From positions 1 through 45,774 of the forward strand of contig JAKAOH010000010.1 in the NCBI GenBank assembly GCA_021812285.1: DNA of 45,774 nucleotides, read 5' to 3'. The first letter of the stretch is position 1. Each line of letters begins with the position of its first letter. Positions 15,156-24,115 of this stretch are shown here, in pieces. Below the pieces are notes generated by a model. That model did not search any database and had not been told where the DNA came from. It worked only from the letters and a program-made list of their open reading frames with translations. The position numbers were made by a program, and so were the translations under genes. The stretch comes from Acidobacteriota bacterium (GTDB taxonomy: Bacteria > Acidobacteriota > Terriglobia > Acidiferrales > UBA7541).

Positions 15156-18100
15156 TTAGAACTGGTAGTGCAGAGCGAACTGCATGATGCGCGGCTCGGT
15201 GAGCAACCGGGTGTAATTGCCGAAGGTTGCCGTACCGAGGTCGAGTTCGTTGTTCACGCTGACGACGTCGAAGCGCTTCAGGTTCATCACGTTGAAGACG
15301 TTCCAACTGAACTGCAGCGTGTTGCTCTCCGCGAAAGGCATATGCCAGGTCTTGGCCAAGCCCATATCCAGGCCGGCATAGCCGTCGCCGCGGATGGCAT
15401 TGCGGACTCCCGAGGTGCCGGGAAGCGCGTAGGTGAATCCGTTATAAGCCTGGCAGGGATTCACGAACATGTTGAAGCCGCCGTTCTGCACGCAGGAGTT
15501 GGTGTTGGTCACGGGAAAGCTGTTTGTGCCGGTGTTGATGGCCTGTCCGGTCAGCAACGCATTTCCGCTCAGTTCCCAGTCGGTAGACCAGTTAAAGCCG
15601 GAGCTGCTGTTGGTGGGGAAGCCGGAGGTCCAGCGACCGATGCCCGAAAGCTGCCAGCCGCCGATAACAGCGTCGATTCCCCGACCGACATTGCGGCCGA
15701 ATGCCTGGCCGCGACCGAAGGGAAGTTCCCAGACCCAGTTGAAGTTGATTTGGTGGCGGAGGTCGAAATCGCTGGGACCATAGAGCTGATACGGCATCCA
15801 GGCGTTGATGATCTGGCTGAGTCCAGCGCCGATGCCGCCCTGGCCAACGCTCTCCGCATCGGAGCCGACGTCGAGCGACTTCGAGTAGGTGTAATTGAAG
15901 TCGAAGAGCAGGCCCTGGGACATGTGCTTGGTCAGCGTGACCTGCAAGGCGTTGTAGTTCGAAAAACCGACCGAGCGCCAGCCGTAGAGCGAGGAATACT
16001 GCTGGTTGTAGAAGGCGTAGGGGCCGAGCTTCGTGTAGTAAAAGTTGCTCGGAGCGCCATTCGAATATTGGGTGCCCGGGATGCCGTAGAGGTCGAGGTA
16101 GAACAGACCCGTCGTTTCGTTATAGAGCGTGCACTGGAAGAGCTGGTAAGCGGCAACCATGGGGTCGCTCGTCGGACCGCCATTGTTGCATCCGAACCCG
16201 TAGCTCGGGTCGTTGACGTTGTACTGGTCGCCCGGAGCAAGCGGCGCCATCATGTCGTACCAATATTGCGCCGTCGGCCCGACCATAGAGGCAGTTATAG
16301 TCTGGGGAGTGACGCCCTGGCGCGCCAGCTCCGAGAATTGCCGTGCGGCCTGGAAATAGGTGATTCCAGTCGCTGTATCCGTCAGGTTGTACGGCGTCGC
16401 CATATCTTCCTGGACGAGCAAGCGGTGGGCCAGCGAGCCGACGTAGGACAAGCTGAGCGCCATATTGCCCGGCAACTGACGATCGACCGAGAAGTCGAGC
16501 GCGTAGGAATAAGGCGTGCGGATGCCGCTATCCAGACCGTAAGCGATGGCGAAGGCGGCCGGGCCGGACGACGGGAAGGTTTCCGGGAACTGGGCCGGCG
16601 GAGGCGTGCTGTAAATCTGTACGCCGTTGTTATCGGTGGTGGGGATCGCATTCATGCTTGTGAGCCGCGGCGTCGAGTAGACGGTTTCAAACCCGGCAGC
16701 ATTGCTTAGTGTCGTCGCAAGCCCAAAGGCGCCATTCTGATCGAACGCGAGTGCGAGCGCCGGGCCGAAGTGGTCGTAATACATGCCGGCGCCGGCGCGG
16801 ATCACCGTCTTATCGCCGTTGCCGAAAATCCGCCGTAGGAAACCGCCGTGGGGACGAGGAGTCCACGCGATACCAATGCGAGGAGCGAAATTGCGCGTCT
16901 GCCACGGATAGTAGCCGGGCTTGCCGTAGAAGGGTCCGGCCTGCTGGTAGGAGATCAGAGGGTCCATGCTCGACGGCAGACCTTGCATCGAGGCCACGTT
17001 GCGCTGGTTCATCCACTGGCCGAGCGGGAAGGTGGGCGCGACTTCCTGGCCGTTGGTTTCACCGATCGGTCCCATGAGCGACCAGCGGATGCCATAACTG
17101 ATGGTGACGTTGGAAAGCGCCTGCCAGGTGTCCGAGAAGTAGAGGTCGTAATCGTCCATGGCGTAATTGCGCGGGACGGCGGCGCCCTGCGCGAGTGCGG
17201 TTCCAGTGCCGTTGGGATTCAGATGGTAGTTGTAGGTCGCGTCGACTTCCGTGACCATACCCATCAGACCGACAAGCGGGAAATCGTAGCCGTTCACGAA
17301 ACCGGAACTGACAGCCGGGAAACCGCTGTAGGCGGGATCGAGCGGACCGCCGGAACCAGCAATGTGAGTCGGCGTCATCCAGTCGCCGTTGGTTACGCCG
17401 TCGCTATAGGAATTGGCGTCGCTGATGCTGCCACGCCGAATCAGGTCAACATTCAAGCCAAACGCGAAGCTGTGCGCACCGTGGGTCCAGCTGACATTGT
17501 CAATGATGTTGTAATCGGGCACGGTGAAGTACGTGCTGCGGTTGATGCCCTGGCTGAGTTCGCGGATGATGATCCAGGGCTGGGTGGTATTGCCCGAAGC
17601 ACCGACACTCTGGTACGTGTAACCGAAGCGCAAGCTATTGACCCAGTGCGGCCCGAAGATGCCGGTGTAGCCGGCGACGAAGCCCTTGTTCAGATCCTTC
17701 TCCGAGCTTTGCGGAATCCCGCCGAGCAGATATCCCGAGGGCAAAAACGCCGCGTTGTTCAGCGTATCGTCCTCGCCGCTGCCGCGAATGAAGAGGGTGT
17801 GATTGCCATTCTGCGTCAGTTTGTAATCCAGCCGGCCGATCAGCCAGTTGTAATGGCGGCTTTCCGGGGCGGCCCAGCGGAATCCCTGGAAATTCAAGCT
17901 ATCGCCGACGCTGTTGTCATTCGGTACCGGGTACTCGTTGAAATACTTGAGGACGGCTTGGCTAGGGCCGATGGCGAGCGGGTCCATCTGTGTCAGATCG
18001 CTCGCCGTCAGTGCGTAGGTGCCGGGAGTTACCGTGTAACTTTTGCCGCTGATGCCCTGGACCGTTCCGCCTGGGCACTGGCTCGTGTCCTGACAGAAAT

Positions 18101-19118
18101 ACTGCAGGATGCCGTCACGCAGCGCCATGGAAGGAATCGTGGCGACGGAACTGCTGGCCTGCGCGACGCGACGGCCCTCGTAATTGAAGAAGAAGAAGAA
18201 ACGATTCTTCATGAGCGGGCCGCCGAGAGATCCGCCGAAGATGTTGCGGACCAGGTGAAGCGGGGTGTTCGACAAGCCGGAACTGGCTTCGGAAGTCTTG
18301 TTAAAGAAATCGTTGGCCTCACCGATGCCGGAGCGATTGTATTCGTAGAGCGAACCGTGGAACTGGTTGGTGCCGCTCTTGGTGACGAGCTCGATCTGGC
18401 CACCGGAGGCGCGTCCTTCCTTGGCGCCGTAGTTGGAGGTGGTGACGCGGAATTCCTCGACCGAAGCAGTCGTCACGGGAAGAACGGTTGTGAAAGGCGA
18501 GCCGGAAAACTGGTCGTTAACGTCGACGCCATCGAGGGTGATGTTGTTCTGGTCGCTGCGCTCACCGTTCACCGAGCCGCTGCGCGTGTCGAAGGCATAG
18601 AGGTCGCTGCGAGGACTCGTGTAGACGACGCCGGGCTGTAGAGTAAGGAGATTGGGAATATTGGCCTTGTTCAGGGGGAGCTGCTCGATCTGCTGGGAGC
18701 CCATCGTTTCGCCAATGCTGGCGTTGGTGGTGTTAAGGAGTGGAGCCTCGCCGCTCACGGAAACGACCTGGCTGACGGTGCCGACTTTCATCGGCACGTT
18801 GAGCGTAGCCGGCAGCGCCACGCGCAGGACCAAGCCGGAATGGACGTACTTCTGGAAGCCAGGAACTTCAATGGAAATCGTGTAAGTGCCGGGAAGTAGT
18901 TGCGGGAACGTGTAGGTTCCATCGGCTGCCGTGGTCGTCGCACGCGTGTAGCCTGTCGCCGGGTTGTCGAGAGTGACTTTTGCGCCGGGAATGGCGGCGC
19001 CGGAAGGGTCGGTTACCGAGCCCCGTAAAGACGTGGTTGCTTGGCCCCACGCCGTGACCGCCCAAAAGAAAAATGCGAACACACAAAGCCATCCAGGAAT
19101 AAACCGATTGCGCCCCAC
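15156..19118 (-). CDS. Oar-like TonB-dependent receptor with N-terminal carboxypeptidase-regulatory domain
   Basis: A 1320-residue outer-membrane protein. The start is GTG 19118, because AGGAGG lies six bases upstream; an upstream ATG at 19190 lacks a ribosome site. A signal peptide (to about residue 25, TAWGQA) leads into a carboxypeptidase-regulatory-like domain (LRGSVTDPSGAAIPGAKVTLDNPATGY...). A plug domain follows (IEQLPLNKANIPNLLTLQPGV, NNITLDGVDVND), and then a long beta-barrel ends in the terminal aromatic FALHYQF. Acidobacteria carry many such receptors, thought to import large organic molecules such as glycan or peptide fragments. The substrate here is unknown. A promoter is seen at 19210-19239 and a terminator follows the gene. 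Confidence 0.93.
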   Translation of the reverse strand: MGRNRFIPGWLCVFAFFFWAVTAWGQATTSLRGSVTDPSGAAIPGAKVTLDNPATGYTRATTTAADGTYTFPQLLPGTYTISIEVPGFQKYVHSGLVLRVALPATLNVPMKVGTVSQVVSVSGEAPLLNTTNASIGETMGSQQIEQLPLNKANIPNLLTLQPGVVYTSPRSDLYAFDTRSGSVNGERSDQNNITLDGVDVNDQFSGSPFTTVLPVTTASVEEFRVTTSNYGAKEGRASGGQIELVTKSGTNQFHGSLYEYNRSGIGEANDFFNKTSEASSGLSNTPLHLVRNIFGGSLGGPLMKNRFFFFFNYEGRRVAQASSSVATIPSMALRDGILQYFCQDTSQCPGGTVQGISGKSYTVTPGTYALTASDLTQMDPLAIGPSQAVLKYFNEYPVPNDNSVGDSLNFQGFRWAAPESRHYNWLIGRLDYKLTQNGNHTLFIRGSGEDDTLNNAAFLPSGYLLGGIPQSSEKDLNKGFVAGYTGIFGPHWVNSLRFGYTYQSVGASGNTTQPWIIIRELSQGINRSTYFTVPDYNIIDNVSWTHGAHSFAFGLNVDLIRRGSISDANSYSDGVTNGDWMTPTHIAGSGGPLDPAYSGFPAVSSGFVNGYDFPLVGLMGMVTEVDATYNYHLNPNGTGTALAQGAAVPRNYAMDDYDLYFSDTWQALSNVTISYGIRWSLMGPIGETNGQEVAPTFPLGQWMNQRNVASMQGLPSSMDPLISYQQAGPFYGKPGYYPWQTRNFAPRIGIAWTPRPHGGFLRRIFGNGDKTVIRAGAGMYYDHFGPALALAFDQNGAFGLATTLSNAAGFETVYSTPRLTSMNAIPTTDNNGVQIYSTPPPAQFPETFPSSGPAAFAIAYGLDSGIRTPYSYALDFSVDRQLPGNMALSLSYVGSLAHRLLVQEDMATPYNLTDTATGITYFQAARQFSELARQGVTPQTITASMVGPTAQYWYDMMAPLAPGDQYNVNDPSYGFGCNNGGPTSDPMVAAYQLFQCTLYNETTGLFYLDLYGIPGTQYSNGAPSNFYYTKLGPYAFYNQQYSSLYGWRSVGFSNYNALQVTLTKHMSQGLLFDFNYTYSKSLDVGSDAESVGQGGIGAGLSQIINAWMPYQLYGPSDFDLRHQINFNWVWELPFGRGQAFGRNVGRGIDAVIGGWQLSGIGRWTSGFPTNSSSGFNWSTDWELSGNALLTGQAINTGTNSFPVTNTNSCVQNGGFNMFVNPCQAYNGFTYALPGTSGVRNAIRGDGYAGLDMGLAKTWHMPFAESNTLQFSWNVFNVMNLKRFDVVSVNNELDLGTATFGNYTRLLTEPRIMQFALHYQF

Positions 19119-19209
19119 AATCCACCTCCTGGTATTTCCGCCCCGCCGGGCAAAGAGGAACGCGTGCCCGTGCGCTCCCCCCGAATGCACCCAGCGACGA
19201 ATCTACAGC

Positions 19210-19239
19210 AATTTAGTAGACCTCATTAGGCAATGTCAA
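19210..19239 (-). promoter_or_regulatory. Candidate sigma-70 promoter of the TonB-dependent receptor
   Basis: TTGACA (19239-19234) then 18 bases and TAAATT (19215-19210), or 17 bases and CTAAAT, on the minus strand. It gives a leader of about 90 bases. Confidence 0.6.
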
Positions 19240-19308
19240 GGCAAGGTTTGCGAAGGCGAAACCCCGCCGGATCCGGGTCAAAAGCCTGCCGCAGGAGGGT
19301 GCTATCGG

Positions 19309-20097
19309 TCAGGCGCCCGCATGTTGTTTCGGTCCGAAGGCGAGGCTCGCGACGAAAATCAATGCGGCAACGATGACGATCATCGGTCCCAAGCCGAGCG
19401 AGGGAAACAGACGCCGGCCCAGAAAATACCCGAGCAGGACCGCCAGCACGCTGGCCGCCGAAGAGGCGAGGAGGAAATGCGAAAGGCTGTTGGCGAATCG
19501 CCGGCCAATCGCCGCGGGCAGAATCACCAGGGCGCTGGCGAGCAGAGCGCCCATGAACTGGAGTCCCACCAGGATGGTGAGGCTGAAAATCAGAAGGAAA
19601 TAGAGTTCGAGGCGGCTGAGGCTGACGCCAACCGACGACGCCAGCTCGGGGGAAAGCAGGCTGAGCACCAGGGCGTCGCGGAAACGGAAGAGGAACAAAG
19701 CGATCGCGATTACCGCGGCGGCACCGAGCAGGAAACTCGGAAGCGAAAGCGGCTGGAATTTGCCGAAAAGGGCTTCGAGCAGGTCCTCGCGAGGGGTGAC
19801 GAGCGCGCCCAGCGCCAGGCCCGCGGCGAAAACCACGCCGATCGTAACGTCGGCGGCCAAGCCCGTCCGCTGCTCGAGATGCCAGACGAGCAGCGTGCCG
19901 ATAAGGAGCGACGCGGCCCCGCCCACCAGCGGATTCACGTGAATCAACAGGGCCAGGCCGAGTCCGGGCAGAGCCAGGTGGGAGAGAACGTCGCTCGCCA
20001 GCAACATGCGCTTGCTGAGGGCGAAGCTGCCGACCAGGCCGGCGGCCACGGCAAAGAGCAGCGCGAGCGCCAAGGCGTAAAATTCGCCCGCCGTCAC
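19309..20097 (-). CDS. Metal ABC transporter permease (ZnuB/MntB-type)
   Basis: A 262-residue polytopic membrane protein with about eight hydrophobic helices. It has the ABC-3 family pattern: GSFALSKRMLLASDVLSHLALPGLGLALL near the start, GALVTPREDLLEALFGK mid-chain and LQFMGALLASALVILPAAIGRRF, the conserved permease loop. The family moves zinc, manganese or iron across the inner membrane. The start is GTG 20097, overlapping the ATPase stop by four bases (GTGA), so translation is coupled; the frame upstream lies within the ATPase gene. No periplasmic binding protein or Fur-type regulator is next to it, so the metal cannot be assigned. Confidence 0.88.
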   Translation of the reverse strand: MTAGEFYALALALLFAVAAGLVGSFALSKRMLLASDVLSHLALPGLGLALLIHVNPLVGGAASLLIGTLLVWHLEQRTGLAADVTIGVVFAAGLALGALVTPREDLLEALFGKFQPLSLPSFLLGAAAVIAIALFLFRFRDALVLSLLSPELASSVGVSLSRLELYFLLIFSLTILVGLQFMGALLASALVILPAAIGRRFANSLSHFLLASSAASVLAVLLGYFLGRRLFPSLGLGPMIVIVAALIFVASLAFGPKQHAGA

Positions 20098-20801
20098 CTT
20101 CCGTGCTCCTCGTGATGGGCGTAGAACTTGGCGGGAGCACCGTAGAGAGCTTCGAGCGCCGTGGGAGTGAGGATCTCCTTGGGAGGGCCCGAACAGGTGA
20201 GGCCGCGGCTGAGGCAAAGCACAGTGGTGGCGTAGCGGAAGACCACGCTCAGATCGTGCGAAACGAGAATGACGGTCATTGAGCGCTCGGCCTGGAGGCG
20301 GTGAAGCAGGTCGTAGACGCGCTCCTCGGAAAGCTCGTCGAGGCTGGCGGTGGGCTCGTCGAAAAGGAGCACGTTCGGTTGGCCGAGCAGAGCGAAGGCG
20401 ATCAGGAGCTTTTGAAACTGGCCGCCGGAGAGAATTCCCACGGCAGAGTCCAGCAACTCCTCGCCGAGACCGGCTGTTTCGGCGGCTATCGCGACTTCGC
20501 CGGGCCCCAGGCGCAGGATGCGCGCCTTCGCTTCGAGCGCTTCACGCACGCGCAGCGGCAGGCCGCGGTCGGGCGCGATTTTCTGCGGGACGTACCCGGC
20601 CTGCGTGCCGGGCGCCCAGGCGATGACGCCGGTGGAAGGAATCAGGCGCAGGAGCGATTTCAGCAACACCGTTTTGCCGGAACCGTTGGGGCCGATGACG
20701 GCCATCACCTCGCCCGCGTGCAGGTCGAAGCCGAGATTTTCGAGCACGGTGCGACGGCCGAAGCGCACGGTGAGATTCTGCACGTGGAGCAGTGTCGCCA
20801 T
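20094..20801 (-). CDS. Metal ABC transporter ATP-binding protein (ZnuC/MntA-type)
   Basis: A 235-residue ABC ATPase with Walker A GPNGSGKT (37-44), Q-loop Gln73 (GYVPQK), signature LSGGQ (124-128), Walker B VLLFDEPTAS with Asp148/Glu149, and switch His182. The GYVPQ motif and small size fit metal transporters of the ZnuC/MntA group. It energises the permease encoded immediately downstream, with which it overlaps by four bases. No solute-binding protein is found in the window. Confidence 0.9.
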   Translation of the reverse strand: MATLLHVQNLTVRFGRRTVLENLGFDLHAGEVMAVIGPNGSGKTVLLKSLLRLIPSTGVIAWAPGTQAGYVPQKIAPDRGLPLRVREALEAKARILRLGPGEVAIAAETAGLGEELLDSAVGILSGGQFQKLLIAFALLGQPNVLLFDEPTASLDELSEERVYDLLHRLQAERSMTVILVSHDLSVVFRYATTVLCLSRGLTCSGPPKEILTPTALEALYGAPAKFYAHHEEHGR

Positions 20802-21072
20802 TCCGAAATTCCCGTTGATTCCCTTCCCTGTGCCGCGAGGCCGCAGACTGCCGACAGCCGGGTTTTCATCCTACCACGCTCCCGGCGGCGAAAAACGCTA
20901 ACGGCCCACAGCAGGGCGGCAAAAGCAGACGGACAGAGCCGGGGAACGCAAGACCGCCAACGGATTCGCGACAGGAATCCGTGGCGCGAGCAGTATCGGA
21001 AAATGGAAAGCGAGATGGGCGTCCAGAAGCGACGCCGGCCGTAGCCACACCGCTAACGGCCCGTTCGATCCG
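20802..21072. other. Intergenic stretch, no gene seen
   Basis: Frames here are short or Arg/Pro-rich. A 12-base direct repeat CGCTAACGGCCC occurs twice (near 20895 and 21051). Otherwise nothing supportable was found. Confidence 0.6.
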
Positions 21073-21131
21073 GAAATGAAAACCGCCGCGCAAGGCCGCG
21101 CCGGCTTGCCGATGGCCTGACGGCGCGGCGG
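21073..21131 (-). terminator. Possible terminator of the 84-residue protein gene
   Basis: On the minus strand arms CCGCCGCGC and GCGCGGCGG enclose a loop with its own GC hairpin, followed by TTTTCATTT. The long loop makes it uncertain. Confidence 0.4.
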
Positions 21132-21153
21132 CGTTCCGGCAGCGCTCAAACGG

Positions 21154-21408
21154 CTACAATCGGGCCAGACAACGTTTGCCGCACGTCACCGGTCCCGGCC
21201 CCAGCAAGTCGCATTGGACGATGTCGCTGGTGCGGAGAGTTCCAAAACCCATTTCGCTCCGCACCGCCACAACATGCGTCGGAATGTGCTGCTCGGGGCA
21301 GAAAACCGGGCGGCGAGCCCGGCCCGGCCCCCACCTCCAGATGGTGAAGGCCGCAACAGCCCAGGCGATTACGACAACGAAACCGGCGAGCCAAACCCAG
21401 TCGCTCAT
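21154..21408 (-). CDS. Small single-helix membrane protein with a four-cysteine cytoplasmic tail
   Basis: An 84-residue protein from ATG 21408 with GGAGG seven bases upstream. Residues 4-25 form one transmembrane helix (VWLAGFVVVIAWAVAAFTIW), followed by basic residues. The rest has four Cys: FCPEQ near 37, IVQCDL near 67 and the pair CGKRC near 76-80. The last part reads FGTLRTSDIVQCDL and GPGPVTCGKRCL, which looks like a conserved zinc- or heme-independent metal-binding module, but no named family is recognised. It is divergent from mscL. Confidence 0.65.
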   Translation of the reverse strand: MSDWVWLAGFVVVIAWAVAAFTIWRWGPGRARRPVFCPEQHIPTHVVAVRSEMGFGTLRTSDIVQCDLLGPGPVTCGKRCLARL

Positions 21409-21518
21409 GTCCGGTCCTCCTCGCATCCGTTAGGCACATTTTCTCGCAAAAACGGTTCGCGGGGGTAAAGTTTCGCTGACCGCAGGGGAGAAGCAGGCGA
21501 TTGCCTGTGGGTAGAGCC

Positions 21519-21547
21519 TTGACATTCGGCGCGAGCGACCCTAGTCT
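21519..21547 (+). promoter_or_regulatory. Candidate sigma-70 promoter of mscL
   Basis: TTGACA (21519-21524), 17 bases, TAGTCT (21542-21547), with the mscL start 58 bases further down. Confidence 0.6.
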
Positions 21548-21605
21548 CCAGGCCAGGTCCGCGGGAAACGCGTCCCGATCCGCAAGAGTTCACAAGGAGG
21601 AAGAA

Positions 21606-22007
21606 ATGGCCGGAGGATTCAGGCAATTTCTGCTGCGAGGAAACGTGGTGGACATGGCGGTGGGCGTGGTGATTGGAGCCGCGTTCGCGACGCTGGTGAG
21701 CGGGTTCACGAAAGACCTTTTGACGCCGTCCATCGCGGCGATTTTCAAGCAGCCGGATTTTTCCAAGTTTTCGTTCACGATCAACAACAGCAAATTCCTC
21801 TACGGCGACTTCGTCAATGCGATCATTTCGTTCCTGATCGTCGCGGCGGTGGTCTACTACTTCGTGGTGGTGCCGATGAACGCGCTGGTGGCGCGCGCGA
21901 AGAAGGAACCGCCCGCCGATCCGACGACGCGGCAGTGCCCGGAATGCCTGAGCGAGATTCCGATCCAGGCGAAACGCTGCGCGCATTGCACGTCGGCGAT
22001 CGCATAG
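21606..22007 (+). CDS. mscL: Large-conductance mechanosensitive channel MscL with C-terminal zinc ribbon
   Basis: A 133-residue protein from ATG 21606 with a strong AAGGAGGAAG site; the upstream frame extension is not supported. It starts FRQFLLRGNVVDMAVGVVIGAAF, the MscL signature and first helix, followed by a periplasmic loop and a second helix (residues 71-92). MscL opens under membrane tension to release solutes during hypo-osmotic shock. Residues 111-128 (CPECLSEIPIQAKRCAHC, in CxxC...CxxC form) make a zinc ribbon that E. coli MscL lacks. Such a tail could modulate gating or bind a partner; this is inference. Confidence 0.95.
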   Translation: MAGGFRQFLLRGNVVDMAVGVVIGAAFATLVSGFTKDLLTPSIAAIFKQPDFSKFSFTINNSKFLYGDFVNAIISFLIVAAVVYYFVVVPMNALVARAKKEPPADPTTRQCPECLSEIPIQAKRCAHCTSAIA

Positions 22008-22041
22008 CCGCGGAGCCGTAGCGCAGGCGGGCGCGAAGCCG

Positions 22042-22386
22042 TCAATCCTTGCGCACAACCCACTTGATGCCGATATTCAGAATGCTCAGCATCAGCGCAC
22101 CCCAGAAGGCGGCCCAGAATCCCTGCACGTAAAAGCCGGGAACGAAAAACGAGGCGAGCTCGAGCAGGGCGGCGTTGATGAGCAGCAACAGCAGGCCGAA
22201 CGAGAGAATGATGAACGGGAAAGTGATGACCTTGAGCACTAGCCCGAGCGTCGCGTTCGCGAGGCCGATCACGAGCGCCGCGAGAAGCGCGGTGAGGAAA
22301 CTGCGCACGGCGATGCCCGGCACGACGTGCGCGACGAGAAGCACCGCCAGCGCCGATAGAACCCATCGCGCTACCAGCCGGCCCAT
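22042..22386 (-). CDS. YvlD-like membrane protein (phage holin family 4, PF04020 type)
   Basis: A 114-residue protein with four hydrophobic helices. The pattern VPGIAVRSFLTALLAALVIGLANATLG, then TFPFIILSFGLLLLLINAALL and VQGFWAAFWGALMLSILN matches the YvlD/PF04020 family. Despite the holin name, these chromosomal proteins are usually unrelated to phage and have been linked to envelope stress in some bacteria. It lies 30 bases after the amino-acid permease on the same strand and converges on mscL. Confidence 0.85.
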   Translation of the reverse strand: MGRLVARWVLSALAVLLVAHVVPGIAVRSFLTALLAALVIGLANATLGLVLKVITFPFIILSFGLLLLLINAALLELASFFVPGFYVQGFWAAFWGALMLSILNIGIKWVVRKD

Positions 22387-22416
22387 GCGTCCCTCCGGCA
22401 GCCTTTCGCGCTTCCG

Positions 22417-23958
22417 CTACTGCCTGAGCCCGCCGGCGACGTCGGCACTTGCCCTTTGCAGCGCCTGCTGCACCTTGCTGTGTTTGCGGCCGTAGGCGAA
22501 GTAGACCACCAGACCGATCGCCAGCCAGATCAGGAACGCCACTTTCGTGAGCGTGTGCAGGAACAGAATCAGTCCGAGCGCGATCACCATGCCCAGAATC
22601 GGCACGATCGGCACGAACGGCGTCTTAAACGGCCGCTTCAAGTTCGGCTCGCGCACCCGCATGACCCATACGCCGCCGCAGACGATGACGAATGCGGTGA
22701 GCGTGCCGATGTTGGTCAACTCGGCCAGGCGGGAAACGGCGAACGAGGCGGCCAGAACCGCGACCACGGTGCCCACCAGGATGGTGGAAATAAACGGCGT
22801 GCGGAAACGCTGGTGGATTTTGGAAGCCCACTTCCAGAGCAAACCGTCGTGGGACATCGTGAAGAAAATCCGCGACTGGCCTAGGAGCATGACGAGCATC
22901 GTCGAGGTCAATCCGCCGATCGCGCCGATCTTCACGAGGACACTGCCCCACACGACTCCGGTGCGGTCGACACCGAGCGCGACGGGATCGGGAACATTCA
23001 GCTGGCTGTACGGCATGAGGCCGGTGAGCAGCCAGCCGACCAGGATGTAGAGGATCGTGCAGATGACCAGCGAGCCGAGAATGCCGATGGGCATATCGCG
23101 CTGCGGCTTTTTGGCCTCCTGCGCCGCGGTGGAAACGGCGTCGAAGCCGATATACGCGAAAAAGATGAACGCGGCGCCGCGGAAAACGCCTTTCCAGCCG
23201 AAGGGCAGGAAGGGATGCCAGTTTTGAATCGCCACCTGCCAGTGGGACTTCGAGAGGAAAATCGCAGCGAGGCCGATGAAGACCAGCAGCACGGAAACCT
23301 TGATCACGACAATCGCCGTGTTGACGTTGGCCGATTCCTGAATGCCAATCACCAGGATCGCGGTCACCAGGAGAATGCCGATGAAGGCGACGGCGTTGAA
23401 ATGAGCGATCACGTGGGGAAGCGCGGCCGCGGTGGCTTGCACCTTTGCCGGCAGGCTGGTGAGCGGCTGCCAGTGGTCTTGATAGTTGACCATTTCCGTG
23501 CCGGGCGACGCGGTCCAGGCGGCAGGCAGGGAGATGCCGAAATCCTGCAAGAAGCTATTGACGTAGCCGGACCAGCCAACGGCGACGGTGGCGGCGCCAA
23601 AGGCGTATTCGAGAATCAGCGCCCAGCCGATGATCCACGCGACGATTTCGCCCAGCGCGGTGTAGCCGTAGCTGTAGGCGCTGCCAGCGATGGGGATCAG
23701 CGCGGCGAATTCGGCGTAGCAGAGGCCGGCGAAGGCGCTGGCGATCGCGGCGACCACGAACGAGAGCACGACGGCCGGACCGGCGTAGAGAGCGGCGGCC
23801 GGGCCGGTGAGCACGAAAATGCCAGTGCCGATGATCGCGCCGATGCCGAGCGTGATCAGGTTGAACGGGCCGAGGGCGCGCTTGAGACCGCTGCTTTCGC
23901 CTTCGGATTCCTTCAGCAGGTCCTTCAGATCTTTTCTCGCGAACAGGTTAAAGCTCAT
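22417..23958 (-). CDS. APC-superfamily amino-acid permease (cationic amino-acid transporter type)
   Basis: A 513-residue protein with about twelve to fourteen transmembrane helices. The N-terminus KRALGPFNLITLGIGAIIGTGIFVLTG is the APC signature, followed by FAGLCYAEFAALIPIAGSAYSY and a conserved AFIFFAYIGFDAVSTAAQEAKKPQRDMPIGI. This arrangement is that of YfnA-like or CAT-type permeases, which import amino acids with protons. The exact substrate cannot be read. GAGGAA precedes the ATG. Probably co-transcribed with the YvlD-like gene. Confidence 0.92.
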   Translation of the reverse strand: MSFNLFARKDLKDLLKESEGESSGLKRALGPFNLITLGIGAIIGTGIFVLTGPAAALYAGPAVVLSFVVAAIASAFAGLCYAEFAALIPIAGSAYSYGYTALGEIVAWIIGWALILEYAFGAATVAVGWSGYVNSFLQDFGISLPAAWTASPGTEMVNYQDHWQPLTSLPAKVQATAAALPHVIAHFNAVAFIGILLVTAILVIGIQESANVNTAIVVIKVSVLLVFIGLAAIFLSKSHWQVAIQNWHPFLPFGWKGVFRGAAFIFFAYIGFDAVSTAAQEAKKPQRDMPIGILGSLVICTILYILVGWLLTGLMPYSQLNVPDPVALGVDRTGVVWGSVLVKIGAIGGLTSTMLVMLLGQSRIFFTMSHDGLLWKWASKIHQRFRTPFISTILVGTVVAVLAASFAVSRLAELTNIGTLTAFVIVCGGVWVMRVREPNLKRPFKTPFVPIVPILGMVIALGLILFLHTLTKVAFLIWLAIGLVVYFAYGRKHSKVQQALQRASADVAGGLRQ

Positions 23959-24045
23959 CGCAGGTTCCTCATCGGAAGCGGTGGCCTCCTACGAACGATT
24001 CGCTTTGCGGAAGCGGCGTCCCCTTGCGAAAATGGCCGATTCCGC

Positions 24046-24073
24046 TTGTGCTGCCGCCCGGGGCCTGTATATC
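24046..24073 (+). promoter_or_regulatory. Candidate promoter of the bio operon
   Basis: TTGTGC (24046-24051), 16 bases, TATATC (24068-24073), preceded by TG. The bioB start lies 43 bases downstream. No complete BirA operator was seen. Confidence 0.35.
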
Positions 24074-24115
24074 TTAACCATCGAGCGGCAGCAAGCGTAG
24101 CGAGGTTTCGGAAGC

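Noticed and set aside
22042-22386. Prophage remnant suggested by the holin-family name
   Set aside because: YvlD-type proteins are ordinary chromosomal membrane proteins and no other phage gene is near.
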